Assembly (NCBI GenBank): GCA_032690845.1
Contig: CM064433.1
Span: 42,778,658-42,842,657, forward strand
Direction: 5' to 3'
Length of the DNA: 64,000 bases
Origin: Eleusine coracana subsp. coracana
Lineage: Eukaryota; Streptophyta; Magnoliopsida; Poales; Poaceae
Positions 10,593-21,890 of the stretch are shown here, piece by piece. The stretch's first letter is position 1, and every line of letters starts with the position of its first letter. The notes beneath the pieces are model-generated. The model did no database searches. It saw only the letters and a program-made list of their open reading frames with translations, and had not been told where the DNA came from. The position numbers were made by a program, and so were the translations under genes.

Positions 10593-11946
10593 GATATGAA
10601 GCTAGGCATATGGCTTGAAGATATTTTGGAATACATGTCGGTATGAGAAAATGTTTCTAATATTCTTTATTTTTATGTTTCTACAAAAATATTGAAGTGC
10701 CGCAAAATAATCAGCAATACTTATTTGCTGGCTTCTTCTCTAATAGCACTTGTCATTATATAAGATGCAATTGTCAAGAAAGTAGTGGTTTGCCTTTTCC
10801 TTTGTTTCAGAGCATATAGGTTAGCTTGGGTGTTTTGAATTGAAAATCATTCAGAACCGAGCCGGCGGGGCCACTGTCTTTCTGTAAACTAGTACTCTCT
10901 GCATTCTAAAATTGTTGTTATCATTAACTTTTTTTGTTATCTTTGACCATCCATCTTATTCAAAATATTTATTCAAATATAAAAAATATAAGTTATATTT
11001 AAATTGTATCTAATGATAAAACAAATTATGAGAAAATACATTATATTTTTTATTTTTTTTAATAAAACGAATGGTCAAATATAGCGAAAAAAATCAATTA
11101 CGATAACAATTTTGGAATGGAGAGAGTATTTGTTTTTCTTCATACTTTGGTTTTTGAACGAGAAAATGGATGCTCAATGCTCAATTGCCTAATATTGTTA
11201 ATGTGTTGTTACATAGTAATAAACAGAATAAGATTAGGCCTCCTTTGGACCCAATCATTTATTTGCGCACGTGCGGTCTGGGAGTACTGAGGGTCGCAGC
11301 CTCATCCTATCTGTGACGAGCACACCAGAGAGCATGACGTTTCTCTCCTTAATCATGCCTTGTAGCTTCTTCCTAAACCCCGGAATGATCTGTTTCGAAT
11401 TTTTTTTTGTGGATCAAAGAGTAGATTGTTTGGTAAAAGAAAATAATATATTAATAGCGGAGGTCGAATGTCACCACAATTTTTCATACCAAAAGAAGCA
11501 AATGTCAGTTGATTGTCAATTAATTTGCTTGCATAGCGCTTCGACCTACACTTCCAAGGATTAACTGTCTAGCGTCTAATGCAATTACTGTAGGTTTTTT
11601 TATTGATGTGGAGGATAGAGAGAGAGAGAGAGAAGTGAGAGAATATTTTCTTTTTTAATTGCAAAAAAGTAACAGTCTCACATGCGCCTCAGGCCTTCGA
11701 CCCAGTTGGACAGAGCGAATAGAAAATTTCTATATTAACCCTAATCAGACATGTTTCACTTCAAAAACCAGCATCGTGTCCTGCCCACACACGAGACCTT
11801 TGATCGATCTGTCCTTATACAACCATGAACCCCTGGACGTACACGCTGCCCATTACAAACTACGAAGCTCTAGCAAATTTACCACCGTCTAAAACTTGTC
11901 ATCGGAGGGAACTCCCTGATCTCGTCCTCAATCCCCTACGTCGAGG
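10593..11946. other. A3-A4 intergenic spacer, duplicated elsewhere in the window
   Basis: No gene is present. Much of the spacer matches, in inverted orientation, the DNA between A7 and A6 (40592 down to about 39640), and in direct orientation the spacers upstream of A3 and A5. It contains a Stowaway and a (GA)n run near 11615-11632. These matches define the tandem and inverted duplication units. Confidence 0.7.
10895..11126. mobile_element. Stowaway MITE, 232 bp
   Basis: The ends are CTCTCTGCATTCTAAAATTG and its near-perfect inverted copy, ending CATTCC and GAGAG. TA flanks both sides (10893-10894 and 11127-11128). The AT-rich, hairpin-capable interior and TA duplication are typical of Stowaway elements in grasses. 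The orthologous position beside A7 (40273-40288) holds only a 16-bp remnant. Confidence 0.9.
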
Positions 11947-13530
11947 ATGATGGATGTCGACTATCGTTTGTCCGACCTCCCCGACGACCTCCTGCGATGC
12001 GTCCTCCGTTTTCTCCCCTCCAAGGATGGCGCGTCCACTGCCGTCCTGTCCCAGCGATGGCGCTCTCTGTGGCGCACGTCGGGCACCGTCAACCTCAACG
12101 CGTGCTCCTGCGACAAAGACAACTCCAAGCGTGAGGCTTTCATCCGTGGCGCCATGGCGGCCCTCGCAGCCGCCGCAGAACACGGCGGGCCTGTCACGAA
12201 GCTCAGCTTCTACATGGAGGCAGATGAATGGTACTCCATTGACAGTTTCGTGTCACAGAGGCGAGGAGGGCTGGAACAGAACACAATTCACGATGTTATT
12301 TCCTACCCGGCGACTAGGCACGTCAAAGAGCTCCGTGTCGCGGGTGTAGCCCGCAACCACACGTATGGCCACAACAGAGGGTATTACAATCTAAGAATTG
12401 ACGTCCTACCGTGCCACGCTCTCTGTGTTCTGCACATCGTTAACGCGGAATTAGATATGGGCAAGTCGGACGCAACGATATCCTTTCCACGATTGAACAC
12501 GCTGCAGCTTCACGGGTGTCAGGTTTCGCTCAAGAATCTCTGGGTCATGATCCACTGCGCGCCACAACTCACCACTCTGCGGCTCGAGTCCATCTATATC
12601 GACTCAGGAACAAGTGGTGATGATAATAGTTTCAGCACTAATGACTGCCAGATCCGCGGCCAAGAGGTCACCACACTGGTGCTCACTGATTGGAGTACTT
12701 GCGTCTATCTCAGGACTAAAATTGGTAGCATACAGCTCGATATGCCAAAACTGCGATACTTCAGGTTTGATGCGGTTCTTAGTGACCAGCAAGTGTCATT
12801 GAAATCATGGCCGGATAGCTTGACTCGAATAGATTTCCACTTCAAGGATAGGATCCATGAAGCAGGTAAAGTTCTTGTACCATTCTGGCATATGGTTCGA
12901 AATCTTACCAGCACTAAGGTCTTGAAGGTGAAATTGGACTGCCCGATTGATCACATCGCCCTCGTTGACATGAAACCTCTGGATGACCTTCTGGACAACA
13001 AGTTATTGTACAACCTAGAGAGTCTGGAGGTAGAAGGATGCTACAATCCTTCAAACAATGTTGCAGGACATGCTATCGGGAACTTGCTGCATTGTTGCCC
13101 TATGCTTCGCTATCTACGGCTCAAGATTAATAAGATAACGTCTCCTCGTTATATGTCTTATGATTTGGCACGCCAAGTCCAATTTATAGACTTTGACAAG
13201 TCCGTCAAGCACTTTAGGCGCTGCAGAGGAACAAGTGGCTGCAATGATGTCAAATATGAGGTTTCCGATATCCATGGTCTCAGCGAGCAAATATTCAACT
13301 GCTTGCAGAGTCATCTAAGAAGACTGAGCTTGCAATTTGGTAACGAAGAGGAAGGCTTTTTGGATGTTCAACTGGTCAAATTCTTTGCCGAGAATGCAAT
13401 GGTTCTCAAAGAAGTGCAGATAGAAGATGGCAACCGTAAAATGTGCGAGCATTTGAATTACATGTTTAGAACATGGGCTCTGAACTCAGTCGAAAGAATA
13501 AACGTGCAGAAGGATTTACTACAGTCCTAA
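11947..13530 (+). CDS. Intact F-box/LRR/FBD protein A4 (527 aa)
   Basis: This is a single-exon frame with family-typical length. An F-box lies at residues 7-45 (RLSDLPDDLLRCVLRFLPSK, then STAVLSQRWRSLWRT). A degenerate LRR middle spans about residues 70-400, and an FBD-like C-terminus about 455-500 (LRRLSLQFGNEEEG, VQLVKFFAENAMVLKEV). Such proteins act as substrate adaptors. The F-box docks on SKP1 in an SCF ubiquitin ligase, while the LRR/FBD part is thought to bind the target. The start is ATG 11947 (a second ATG follows directly), close upstream of the F-box as in its paralogues. It is one of two loci here with no stop or frameshift. The target is unknown. Neighbours A3 and A5 are tandem relatives. 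Confidence 0.9.
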   Translation: MMDVDYRLSDLPDDLLRCVLRFLPSKDGASTAVLSQRWRSLWRTSGTVNLNACSCDKDNSKREAFIRGAMAALAAAAEHGGPVTKLSFYMEADEWYSIDSFVSQRRGGLEQNTIHDVISYPATRHVKELRVAGVARNHTYGHNRGYYNLRIDVLPCHALCVLHIVNAELDMGKSDATISFPRLNTLQLHGCQVSLKNLWVMIHCAPQLTTLRLESIYIDSGTSGDDNSFSTNDCQIRGQEVTTLVLTDWSTCVYLRTKIGSIQLDMPKLRYFRFDAVLSDQQVSLKSWPDSLTRIDFHFKDRIHEAGKVLVPFWHMVRNLTSTKVLKVKLDCPIDHIALVDMKPLDDLLDNKLLYNLESLEVEGCYNPSNNVAGHAIGNLLHCCPMLRYLRLKINKITSPRYMSYDLARQVQFIDFDKSVKHFRRCRGTSGCNDVKYEVSDIHGLSEQIFNCLQSHLRRLSLQFGNEEEGFLDVQLVKFFAENAMVLKEVQIEDGNRKMCEHLNYMFRTWALNSVERINVQKDLLQS

Positions 13531-14596
13531 TTTCCCATGTATAGTGGAATATGAAGGGCTGGGTCAAAGTGGTATCTGGGTGGCGAAAATTTTGATGAAC
13601 ATCCCAACATTTTTTTGTGATAAACATTTATTTTGTATGTTCCATTGTGACGGAACTTCTGTGATCTTCTTTTATACATTTACAAGGTATTTTGTGAACC
13701 ACTAAATAATATATGCAGTTGGTGTTTTGTTGGCTTCGTCTTTAATAGCTAGCGTTCTTCTACCACAACTATAAAAAGAAGTCTATGGTGGGTGACAGTA
13801 CAATTTTTACAGCAGGAATGGGCCTCTAAAAATGTGGCTGAATACATGCCAGTATCAGGAAGCATTTTTAATATTTTGGGAATACATGCCAGTTTGAGGA
13901 AACGTTTTTGATATATTATTTTATATATTTGTACAAAATTTATGGAGCACAAAATAATCTGCAATGGTTATTCACTCCTTCTTCTTAAATTGCACTTCTC
14001 TACGTGAAAAATATATAAGATGCAAGTGTCCCGAATGTAGTAGTTTGTCTTGTGTTTCAGAACATATAGGTGAGAGATGGGCGTTTTGTGTTGGAAGTCA
14101 TTCAGAACCCGGCCGGCAATTTTGTGGTTATCGGGGCAACTGCCGTGCTGAGCGAGGGCACTTGTGCGCAATCTAGTACTGTATTCGTTTTTTTTTTCCA
14201 GAGTTTGCTTTTGTACTAGCTAGAAAAATTATGAAATAGATACTGCATGCTCGATTGCCTACTATTGTTAGTGTATTATGGATGCAGTAAAGTCATAAGA
14301 TTAGTACTCTTGTCTCAAAAAAAGAAGAAGATTAGTACTCGTTTGTCCCATTTAATTGTTTCCGCGAGCAGGATGTGGAGGATGGAGGACAGCCTGCATG
14401 ACGTTTGTCTCACATGACGCCCAGGCCTTTGAGCTTGTGCACGATCAAGTTGACCAAGTTGGGCACAAAGAAAAATTCGATCTTAATCCTAATCGGAATT
14501 ATTTTTTTTACTTCCTAAACCTGAATCGTGTCCTGCCCACGCACAACACCTTCGATCGATCTGTCCTTATACGGCTGCTATATACGAACCGCTGGA
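13531..14596. other. A4-A5 spacer, tandem-duplicated flank
   Basis: The first 270 bp match the 3' flank of A6 in inverted orientation. The rest resembles the A3-A4 spacer, including the block before the A4 leader ('tcgatctgtccttatac'). No gene is seen. Confidence 0.6.
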
Positions 14597-15414
14597 CTGC
14601 AGCGGGTAAAATTCTGGTGGGTTTTACTGTCCCATCCCCGTCCCCGCATGTAGCAAAATGCACCTGTCCCCATCCCCGTCCCCGCTCGCGGGTGAAGATA
14701 TTCTCCCATCCCCATCCCCGAGCGGGTAACAGATACCCGTTGGGTACCCATACCCGCAACAGCTCAAGGGCAGTTCTCATCTTGCGTTTCCGTGAGAGCT
14801 CAAGGGCGAGCTTGAATCCATGGGGATGTCGATCCGAAGGGAGGGATGGTCCAGCGAGCTCATGGTGGATAGGCGGAGGAAGTCCTGCACTATTGGCCAC
14901 GGCTTGCGGCACGAGCTTGAAGCGCACTTGCTCCGCGGCGACTCTGTTGCTGGCTGCTGATGTGAGCAGGGGCGCGCGCCGCTGTGCCGAGCCGCTGGAC
15001 GCCGCTCCGACTCTGAGCCTGGCCTGGGTCGCGCTGCGTAGCTGCGCCGCCGTTAGAGGTGAGGACGTGTGGTCGGGGACTCAGGGTTGGGTCCGTGTGT
15101 GCGGTTGGTCTGGGGGAGTGGGGATATGGATTAGGGATTTAGGGTTCTAGAAATATATACTCTGTTCGATTGGGCTTGGGCTGAAATATTAAGGGATGGG
15201 CTATCATTTTGAGCCATATATGAGGATAGCCCATGTAATAGGGGCCCCCACGGGGAAACGGGTTCGGGTGCATGGATCCCATCCCCGAATCCGCGAATCC
15301 GACGGGAAAGGGAATCCACCCATATCTACACCCGCGGGCAGCATTTTGCTCCCATACCCGTCCTCTAATAGGGTTTTTACCCATCGGGTAATGGATAACG
15401 GGTTGACATCTCTA
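14597..15414. mobile_element. hAT-like insertion in the A5 upstream region
   Basis: An 818-bp block absent from the matching A4 and A6 leaders is bounded by 7-bp copies of CGCTGGA (14590-14596 and 15415-15421). The ends carry opposed CGGGTAA motifs (AGCGGGTAAAA on the left, GGGTAATGGATAACGGGTT on the right), as in grass hAT-like elements. The interior has many CCCATCCCCGTCCC and GGGTACCCATACCC repeats and no transposase. The duplication is one base short of the usual eight, so the class is probable rather than certain. Confidence 0.65.
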
Positions 15415-15527
15415 CGCTGGAAGTACGCTGCCCAATACAAACTCCGAAGCTCTTGCAAACTAACCAACCTCTCACCGGACGAAACTCCCTGATCGTCTCG
15501 TTCCCAATCTGCCACGCCGAGGGGACA

Positions 15528-17199
15528 ATGGCCGCTGCCAACTGTAAATTCTCTGACCTCCCCGATGACCTGTTGCGGCGTGTCATCCTCTACCTTCCTG
15601 CCAAAGAGGACGCGTCCACTGCCGTGCTCTCGCAGCGGTGGCGCTCGCTATGGCTCACGTCTGGCACGGTCAACCTCAACGCGTCCTCCTGTGACAATGA
15701 TGACTCCAAGCGTAAGGCTTTCTTCCACGGCGCCATGGCTGCGCTGGTGGCCGCCGCCGTGCACCGGCCCGGGCGTGTCGAGAGGCTCAGCTTCCACATG
15801 GAGGCAGAAAGCTCTTACGGCATCAGCAGCTTCGTGTCCCACAAAGGGGGACGGAACCTGATTCACGACGTGATCGCCAATAACCCGGCGACCTGGCACG
15901 TCCAACAACTTGGTATCGGCGGTGTCGCACGGAACCTCTCGCATTGCGAAAACGGAGGGTATTACAGCCTCAGTTTCAACGCCCTACCGTGGGAGGCTCT
16001 TCGTGTTCTGCACATCGTCAACGCGAAATTCGATCGTTGGGAGAACAAGCTGGACGCAATAATCTCTTTTCCGCGGTTGGACATGCTGCAGCTCCATGGG
16101 TGTCATGTTTCCCTCGAGGTTGTCAGGGCCCTGATCCATGGCGCACTACAACTCGCCACCGCGAGGCTCGAGTCCATCTATATTGAAACATGTGATGGAG
16201 ATAGCAGTTTCGGTACTAATGGCTTCCAGATCCGTGGCCAGGAGGTCACCGCACTGGTGATCACAGATTGGACCGTCTATGGCTATGTCAGGACTAAAAT
16301 TGCCAGCATAGAGTTCGACATGCCAAAACTGCGATACTTCAGGTTTGATGGGGTCCTTAATGATCAACTAGTGTCTCTGAAATCATGTGTGCCTAACGTG
16401 CCTCGAGTAGATTTGCATTTCATGGACACCATCCGCGAACTAGATAAAGCTTTTGATACCATTGTTCTGGCATTTGCTTCGAAATCTTACCAGCACAAAG
16501 TTCTTGAAGCTGAAAGTCGACTGGCCATTGGATCACATCGCCTTTGTTAACGTGAAACGCCTGGAGGAGCTTCTGGACAACAAGTTATTGTGCAACCTGG
16601 AGCGTCTGGAGGTAGAAGGTTGCTACGATCCTGCAAACAATGCTGCAGGGCAAGCTATAGGGAACTTGCTGCACTGTTGCCCTATGCTTCGCGATCTACG
16701 GCTCAAGATTAATAAGGAAACAAGTCATGGTTATATGTCCTATGATTCGGCACGCCAACTCCAATTTGAAGATTTTGACAAGTCCGTCAACAACTTCAGA
16801 CGCCACAGAGGAACAAGTGGCAGTAAGGTTGACAAATATGATGAGGTTCCTCGTATCCATGGTTTGAGCGAACAAACATTCAACTGCTTGCAGAGTCATC
16901 TAAGAAGACTGAGCTTGCAATTACGTAACGAAGAGGAAGGCTTTTTCGACGTCCAACTGGTCAAATTCTTTGCCGAGAACGCAATGGTTCTTGAAGAAGT
17001 GGAGATAGACGATGGCAACCGTAAAATGTGCGACCATTTGAATGACATGTTTAGAAGATGGGCTCTGAACTCAGCCGAAAGAATAAACGTACAGAAGGCT
17101 TTACGACAAGGAGTTGAGTTCATGAAGAAGCGCGCAAGAGGAGGGGCATCAACATGTGACGAGCTGGTGGTGGGACCACGAAGAAGGATGAGCGAATAG
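15528..17199 (+). pseudogene. F-box/LRR/FBD gene A5, one net frameshift
   Basis: ATG 15528 (context GGGGACAATGGCC) begins an F-box (KFSDLPDDLLRRVILYLPAK, STAVLSQRWRSLWLT) and a long LRR region, with no stop until 16550. Near 16455-16475, where paralogues read AFLPFWNLL or VPFWHM, four extra bases shift the frame. The correct C-terminal frame continues from about 16453 (FWHLLRNLTSTKFLKL) through the FBD block (LRRLSLQLRNEEEG, KFFAENAMVLEEVEIDDGN) to TAG 17197-17199. Its tail is longer than in A4 (VEFMKKRARGG...). Everything else is intact, so this is either a recent pseudogene or a sequencing error. A truncated 340-residue protein could still be made. Confidence 0.8.
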
Positions 17200-17341
17200 A
17201 CAGGCACACACTGTTATTTATAAAAAAGAAGAAGAATGGAGCAAGATAACGGACGTATAGGATTAGACCTGGTTGTGATGCTTGAATGCAGTAATTTGTA
17301 TTTTTGTCTCTCCAGCTAAATGGGTTTTTACAGAATTGTAA

Positions 17342-18295
17342 GAGCAACTCCGGCCCACAGACCAAATTCGGGCCTCTATATTTTAATTTGGTGGCCAATT
17401 TCTATTTTTTTGAGGCCCAAAATTTATGTATGCTCCAACCCAACACAGTAAAACAGCCCCCTATCCCTTACCAGTGGACCCCACCGACCCGCCTCCCTCC
17501 CTATCACCGCTCGTGCCGCCGGGTCGAGACCCCGCTCCGGCCGCCGGTTCTCCCTCTCCTCCCCCGCTCCAGCCACCGGTTCTCCCTCTCCTCCCCCGCT
17601 CCAGCCACCGTCTCTCCCTTTTCTCCCCTGCATGCGGCCCTGCCTCGCCCCGCCGGCGACGCCTCGTCCCTGCGCCCCCGTGCCTCGCACGCCTCCCTTT
17701 CCCCTCCCAAATGCGTGCGCCGCCACCTCCCTCTCTCCCCACCGCTTGGCGCCGCCACCTCCCTGTCTCCCCATCACGTCCACCACCGCCTCCCTCTCTC
17801 CCCATCGCTCGGTGCCATCGCCTCCCTCTCTCTACCCACCGCACGGACCGCCGCCTCCCTCTCTGTACCCACCGCGTGCACTGCCGCCTCCCTCTTCCCC
17901 TCGGGCTCGGCACCGTCGCCTCCGTCCCCCCCCCCCCCCCCCCCCCCGCGCTCTATGCCGCCAAATCCCTCCCCCCCCCCCTCGACGCTGCCACCTCTCT
18001 CCCCCCGTGCGAGGGAGGAGCTCCGGCAGCAGGCGGCGACATCGGGCAGGCAGGCGGCGGCATCGGGTGGCGGGCGGTGTCTCCTTCAATTTTTCAGGAG
18101 CAGAGAAGAAGGAAGAGGGAGAGAAAGGAAAATAACTGAGTGGGGCCCATGTTTGGGGAGTTAATACTGGGGGAGCAAATGTAGGGGGATCTGGACCAGA
18201 TTTTAGTGGCCTACTAAATTTAGTGGCCTGGATAGAGGGTGGGTTGACTACAAAGGCAGATAGAGACCAATTTAGTTACTGGGCTGAAGTTGCTG
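17342..18295. mobile_element. Harbinger-like element 1, TAA target duplication
   Basis: The ends GAGCAACTCCGGCCCA (left) and its inverted counterpart CAGCAACTTCAGCCCA (right) are each flanked by TAA (17339-17341 and 18296-18298). A 3-bp TAA duplication suggests PIF/Harbinger. The 954-bp interior is extremely C/T-rich (about 17460-18000, including a run of more than 20 C near 17930) and gives long, proline-rich but meaningless ORFs. No transposase is visible. Confidence 0.7.
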
Positions 18296-18481
18296 TAATC
18301 ACTTCCAAACTAAAGGGATGTGTGATTCCTTCTGGCAGGAAGGCTTCAACATTCAAAAACGCCCTATAATTGTATTTCCTAGGGTCGTCCTAGGGTAATT
18401 ATAAAACACCCGACCCTACCTCCGTGCCTTCTGGCAACGAAGCCTACCTGACCGGTCGAATCAGATTGAGACACGCACTAA

Positions 18482-19275
18482 GACCATCTCCAGTAGGGCA
18501 TGTAAATTTGGGCTTCCAACTCTAATTTTACAAGCTCACTTGTAAAATTTGCGAGCCTAATTTTGCAACCAACTCTAGTGGAGCATGCATATGGGCTTCT
18601 ATTTTTGAGTGGGACCCACCTAATAGCAAAAAAAAACATTGTTTCTTCTCTGTCGCTCCCAACTCTGCTTTGGCCTCAACTCTAGCCCGCCGGCACCCCT
18701 GGCTCCACTCCTACCCGTTGCCTCCCCTGCCTGAGATCCGGCCTGCCGCACCTCGCGTCGCCGCCGGTGGTGGCGAGGCTAGCGCCCATGTCTGGAGCCG
18801 CCGCCGCCACCGCCGCCGCATCCCGTCCTTGCCGCCGCCCCATCCCGCCCCCGTCCCTTACTCGCCTCGAGTGCCGCCAGGTCCGTGTGCTCCGCGTTGA
18901 AGCTCATCTCTAGCGACTTTGTGTCGTATCCATGCTGGCCCTCTGCCGCAACGAACACCGACATGAAGGCAGGACGAAGATGATGGCGGTGTCGAGTGCA
19001 AGACGGCAAGAGTGAGGAAGACAAGAGAGAAAGGGGGGAGAAGAGAGGAAAAAGGAAAAGAAAAAGAAAGAAAAAATAGAAAAATAAACTAAAATTGGTT
19101 GGACCCATGTTTAGGAGGGGATGGGAGGCTCTTATTGCTGAGGGTCTGGGATCAAAATTTGGGAGGACATGAAAAATAGGAGTCTATTGAGAAGTCGCAC
19201 TAGAGCGAGTTTTTTTGGCTGATCTCCTAAATTTTGGAGTAGAGATCCATTTAGAAGGCTCCACTGTAGATGCTC
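18482..19275. mobile_element. Harbinger-like element 2, TAA target duplication
   Basis: GACCATCTCCAGTAG on the left faces GAGCATCTACAGTGG (right end inverted). TAA flanks both sides (18479-18481 and 19276-19278). The element is 794 bp with a GC-rich, codon-less interior. It lies at the same position of the duplicated family-B flank as element 3. Confidence 0.75.
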
Positions 19276-19417
19276 TAAGTCCAATCGTTTTACTCGGTCC
19301 AGCTAGAGGGTCGGCTGAAGAAAATAGGTGTCCGATATGAATAAATGTTTCTTTGGGCTGAAAAAAAATTAATTGTAGCATGGAGAACACCTGCTACATC
19401 ATCCAAGCCCAAGACCA

Positions 19418-19778
19418 CACTACCGGAGAATGCAAGATCGCCGTGTGTCAAAACTTTCATCGTGAGCTTCCTCTCGGGCACACAACGAAGAGATCGTTTG
19501 TCGTGCGCTAAAAGCAAAGCACATGATGAACAACTAATACACGGCAAAGACAATCTTTTCCGTGTGCCAGCATGCTAACACATGGCGAAGATTTTCTTTG
19601 CCATGCGCCAAAAATCCCACACACGGTAAGCAGGGACCGTTAGGGTAATTCACGATTGCGGCCCTATTCGCCGTTGGGGTATCACCTTGTGCCACACACG
19701 ATGAAGACCTTTGCTATGTGTTTTCTGTCCTTTGCCGTGTGCCATAGACACACGACAAACAAACAGATTCCGGTAGTG
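19418..19778. mobile_element. Miniature CACTA element, TSD CCA
   Basis: The insert starts CACTACCGG and ends CCGGTAGTG, with a 3-bp duplication CCA on each side (19415-19417 and 19779-19781). The 361-bp interior has repeated 'cacacg(g)' and 'gccgtgtg' motifs in both orientations, as in CACTA subterminal regions. The tandem duplicate at about 21660-21670 shows the empty site with a single CCA. Confidence 0.9.
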
Positions 19779-20299
19779 CCAGTTTAGCATGGATGGAGTA
19801 ACAATTTAGCATGCCCCTCTGGGTTATGATCCTACAAGCGATCGAGACCGTAGCCCTAGCAATGACGCTGGCAAACTTTTCTCCATTGAAAAGGCAGGTC
19901 CCAACAACAAGATGTTACATAATCTAAAAAAAACATGTTACATTTCTTTCACACAAGTCGCCCGATTGGACCAAGTGAACACGAACCGCTCGAGAGCCGA
20001 GCCGTGGACGTTGCCTCGGACCCGAGCACCACCAGAAAGCCTAGCAAGCGCTGGGCGTCGGATGGCAGTGGCCCTCCACATGGCGCAAATCAAGACCAAG
20101 TTTGCTCCGGGGAGCACATGCGACACGGCCGCACCAAATTTTTTTCCCCAGGATGGGCAGGTCACGGTGATCGAGTCAACGTCGGAAGCGGAGTCCACGA
20201 GGGATCCACATCGGCCAGAGCCCTAGTTCCTTCACACATGTGAAACATTAATCACGATCTAGTCATTGTTGGGGCAGAATAACAAAGGGGCAGAATAAC

Positions 20300-20358
20300 A
20301 GGACGCCGTCGTTGAGCGTGCTCAGCCAGTCGCTGCCGCGGCCGGTGATGACATCCAT
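20300..20358 (-). pseudogene. 5' stub of family-B F-box gene B1
   Basis: From ATG 20358 the minus strand reads MDVITGRGSDWL...LNDGV, aligning with the first residues of B3 (MDIDALAGG...RLTRLSDGV). Homology stops after the DGV codons, near 20302. What follows is a repeated 'ggggcagaataac' unit. Only the first 20 or so codons survive and the F-box is cut in its first helix. It cannot make a working protein. Confidence 0.7.
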
Positions 20359-21890
20359 GACAATCGGATCGAGACGTGGACTAAGAGCATCTCCAGTGGG
20401 AGTGATTATTTTAGACCTCCTACTTTTTCTTTTGAGAGGTTGATCCCACATTTTACCTCTCAAATTACAATTCCAACTCCGTAGCACTGAACAAAAGAAG
20501 GCTCTCATTTTTCTCATGACGAGTGGAGCCTACATGTCAGTGAAGTAGATTACTCTACCATGGGCCCCACTTGTCAGTGACTTTGCCCAAGGATTGAAGG
20601 CCGCGCGGCGTCGGCGAGCCCCCGTCGCCCGCCGCCCTTCCGTCGGATTGGAGGTCATGCGCCGTCAGCGACCCCGCGTACTAACGATTGGAGGAAGAAG
20701 GAGCCTGACACCGCCCCCCCCACCCCCCCCCCCCCCCCCCGCCGATCGCTCCCAATCTTCCACCTGTCGCCCTCGTCGGCCGCCACATTCCATCTGTTCT
20801 TGGAGGGCACGCGCTAGCGGATCTGTTCGTGCTCCTCTGCTCCAGGTCTATCCAGAGGAGGAATAGAGGTAGAGGGAGGCCAGGGAGCCGAGGGCGAATG
20901 AAGGGAGGCCATGGAGCTCAGGTCGCCATTTACAACCCGCAGAAGCCGCCGCTGTGCCCCGCTGGCGCCGGTGCCGAGGCCACTGCTCCGCCCCGCCCCC
21001 GCGCCGGTGCTGTGCCTTGCGCGCTCGTGAGATCCAGCGGAGAGAGGAGAGGAGGCACCATGGCCAGGCAGCCCGCGACCCGGCCTGCCGTTGCCTGCGC
21101 ACAAGGCCGAGCAGGGGATACCGCGCCACGAGCCCGCCGCCAGAGGCCGACTCGAGCAGGCGGAGACTGAGCAGGGCAGGCGGAGACTGAGCAGGGACTG
21201 TCGTGCCCCGTGTCCAGCGCTCACCGCCACGCCCGCAGCCGTCGCCCTCGATGTTGCTTCGGATCTGGGAGGAGAGGAAAGAGAGAGATTGGGGCAAGGC
21301 GTGGGAGGAGAGAGAGGAAAAGAGAAGGGAAAAAAGAAAAGATGGGTCCCACTGTTTGAGAGGGCTCCAAAAGCTGAGAGCCCAGGCGGGAGATTTGAGA
21401 ACCCTCTGAAAATGAGAGCCCAACTGAGAGGCCTGCTGGAGTTGATTTTTTGAGCTAGACTCTCAAAATATAGTATAGTCACCCTGTTTGAGAGGCCTGC
21501 TGGAGATGCTCTAAGTGGAGTCGTTTTACATGGTCCAACTAGAGGGTCAGCTGAAGAAAATAGGTGTCCAATATGAATACATTTTTCTTGGGCCGAATAA
21601 AAACGAAATGTAGCATGGAGAACCCTGCTGCACCTGCTACGTCATCCAATCACTGAAGCCCAGACCAGTTTACCATGGATGGATTAACAATTTAGCATAC
21701 CCCTCTGGGTGTTCATTATGATCCTGCAAGCGATCGAGACCGTAGCCCTAGCAATGACGCTGGCAAACTTTTCTCCATTGATTGAAAAGGCAGGTCAACA
21801 ACAAGATGTTACATAATCTCAAAAAAAAAAACAAGATGTTACATTTCTTGCACACGTGTTGCCCGATTTGGACATCCATGCATGGAACAA
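20341..21890 (-). repeat. Tandem duplicate 2 of the family-B 5' region
   Basis: This is the second copy of the flank described at 18420. It retains the B1 stub on its left and contains Harbinger-like element 3. It lacks the CACTA insertion, giving the empty site near 21665. Confidence 0.7.
20385..21511. mobile_element. Harbinger-like element 3, TAA target duplication
   Basis: GAGCATCTCCAGTGGGAG on the left faces GAGCATCTCCAGCAGG (right end inverted). TAA flanks are at 20382-20384 and 21512-21514. The length is 1127 bp. The interior is GC-rich with a C-run near 20718-20750. The ORFs inside (for example 20814-21482) have no family character. Confidence 0.8.

Larger units (their letters stand above)
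18420..19960 (-). repeat. Tandem duplicate 1 of the family-B 5' region
   Basis: The flanks of the elements at 18482 and 19418 match those at 20341-20384 and 21515-21890, and also, inverted, 29590-30240 upstream of B3. The shared landmarks are a block near the start of B3 ('gtctcgatccgat'), 'gaaaataggtgtcc', and 'gcgatcgagaccgtagccctag'. This copy is therefore a 5' flank of a family-B F-box gene that has lost its coding part. Confidence 0.7.

Noticed and set aside
17424..18164. Long overlapping Pro/Arg/Ser-rich ORFs on both strands
   Set aside because: They follow from the extreme C/T composition of Harbinger-like element 1; no frame has family character and all frames are open together.
20814..21482. 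Overlapping ORFs of 110-220 codons
   Set aside because: They lie wholly within Harbinger-like element 3, in GC-rich DNA with several frames open at once.
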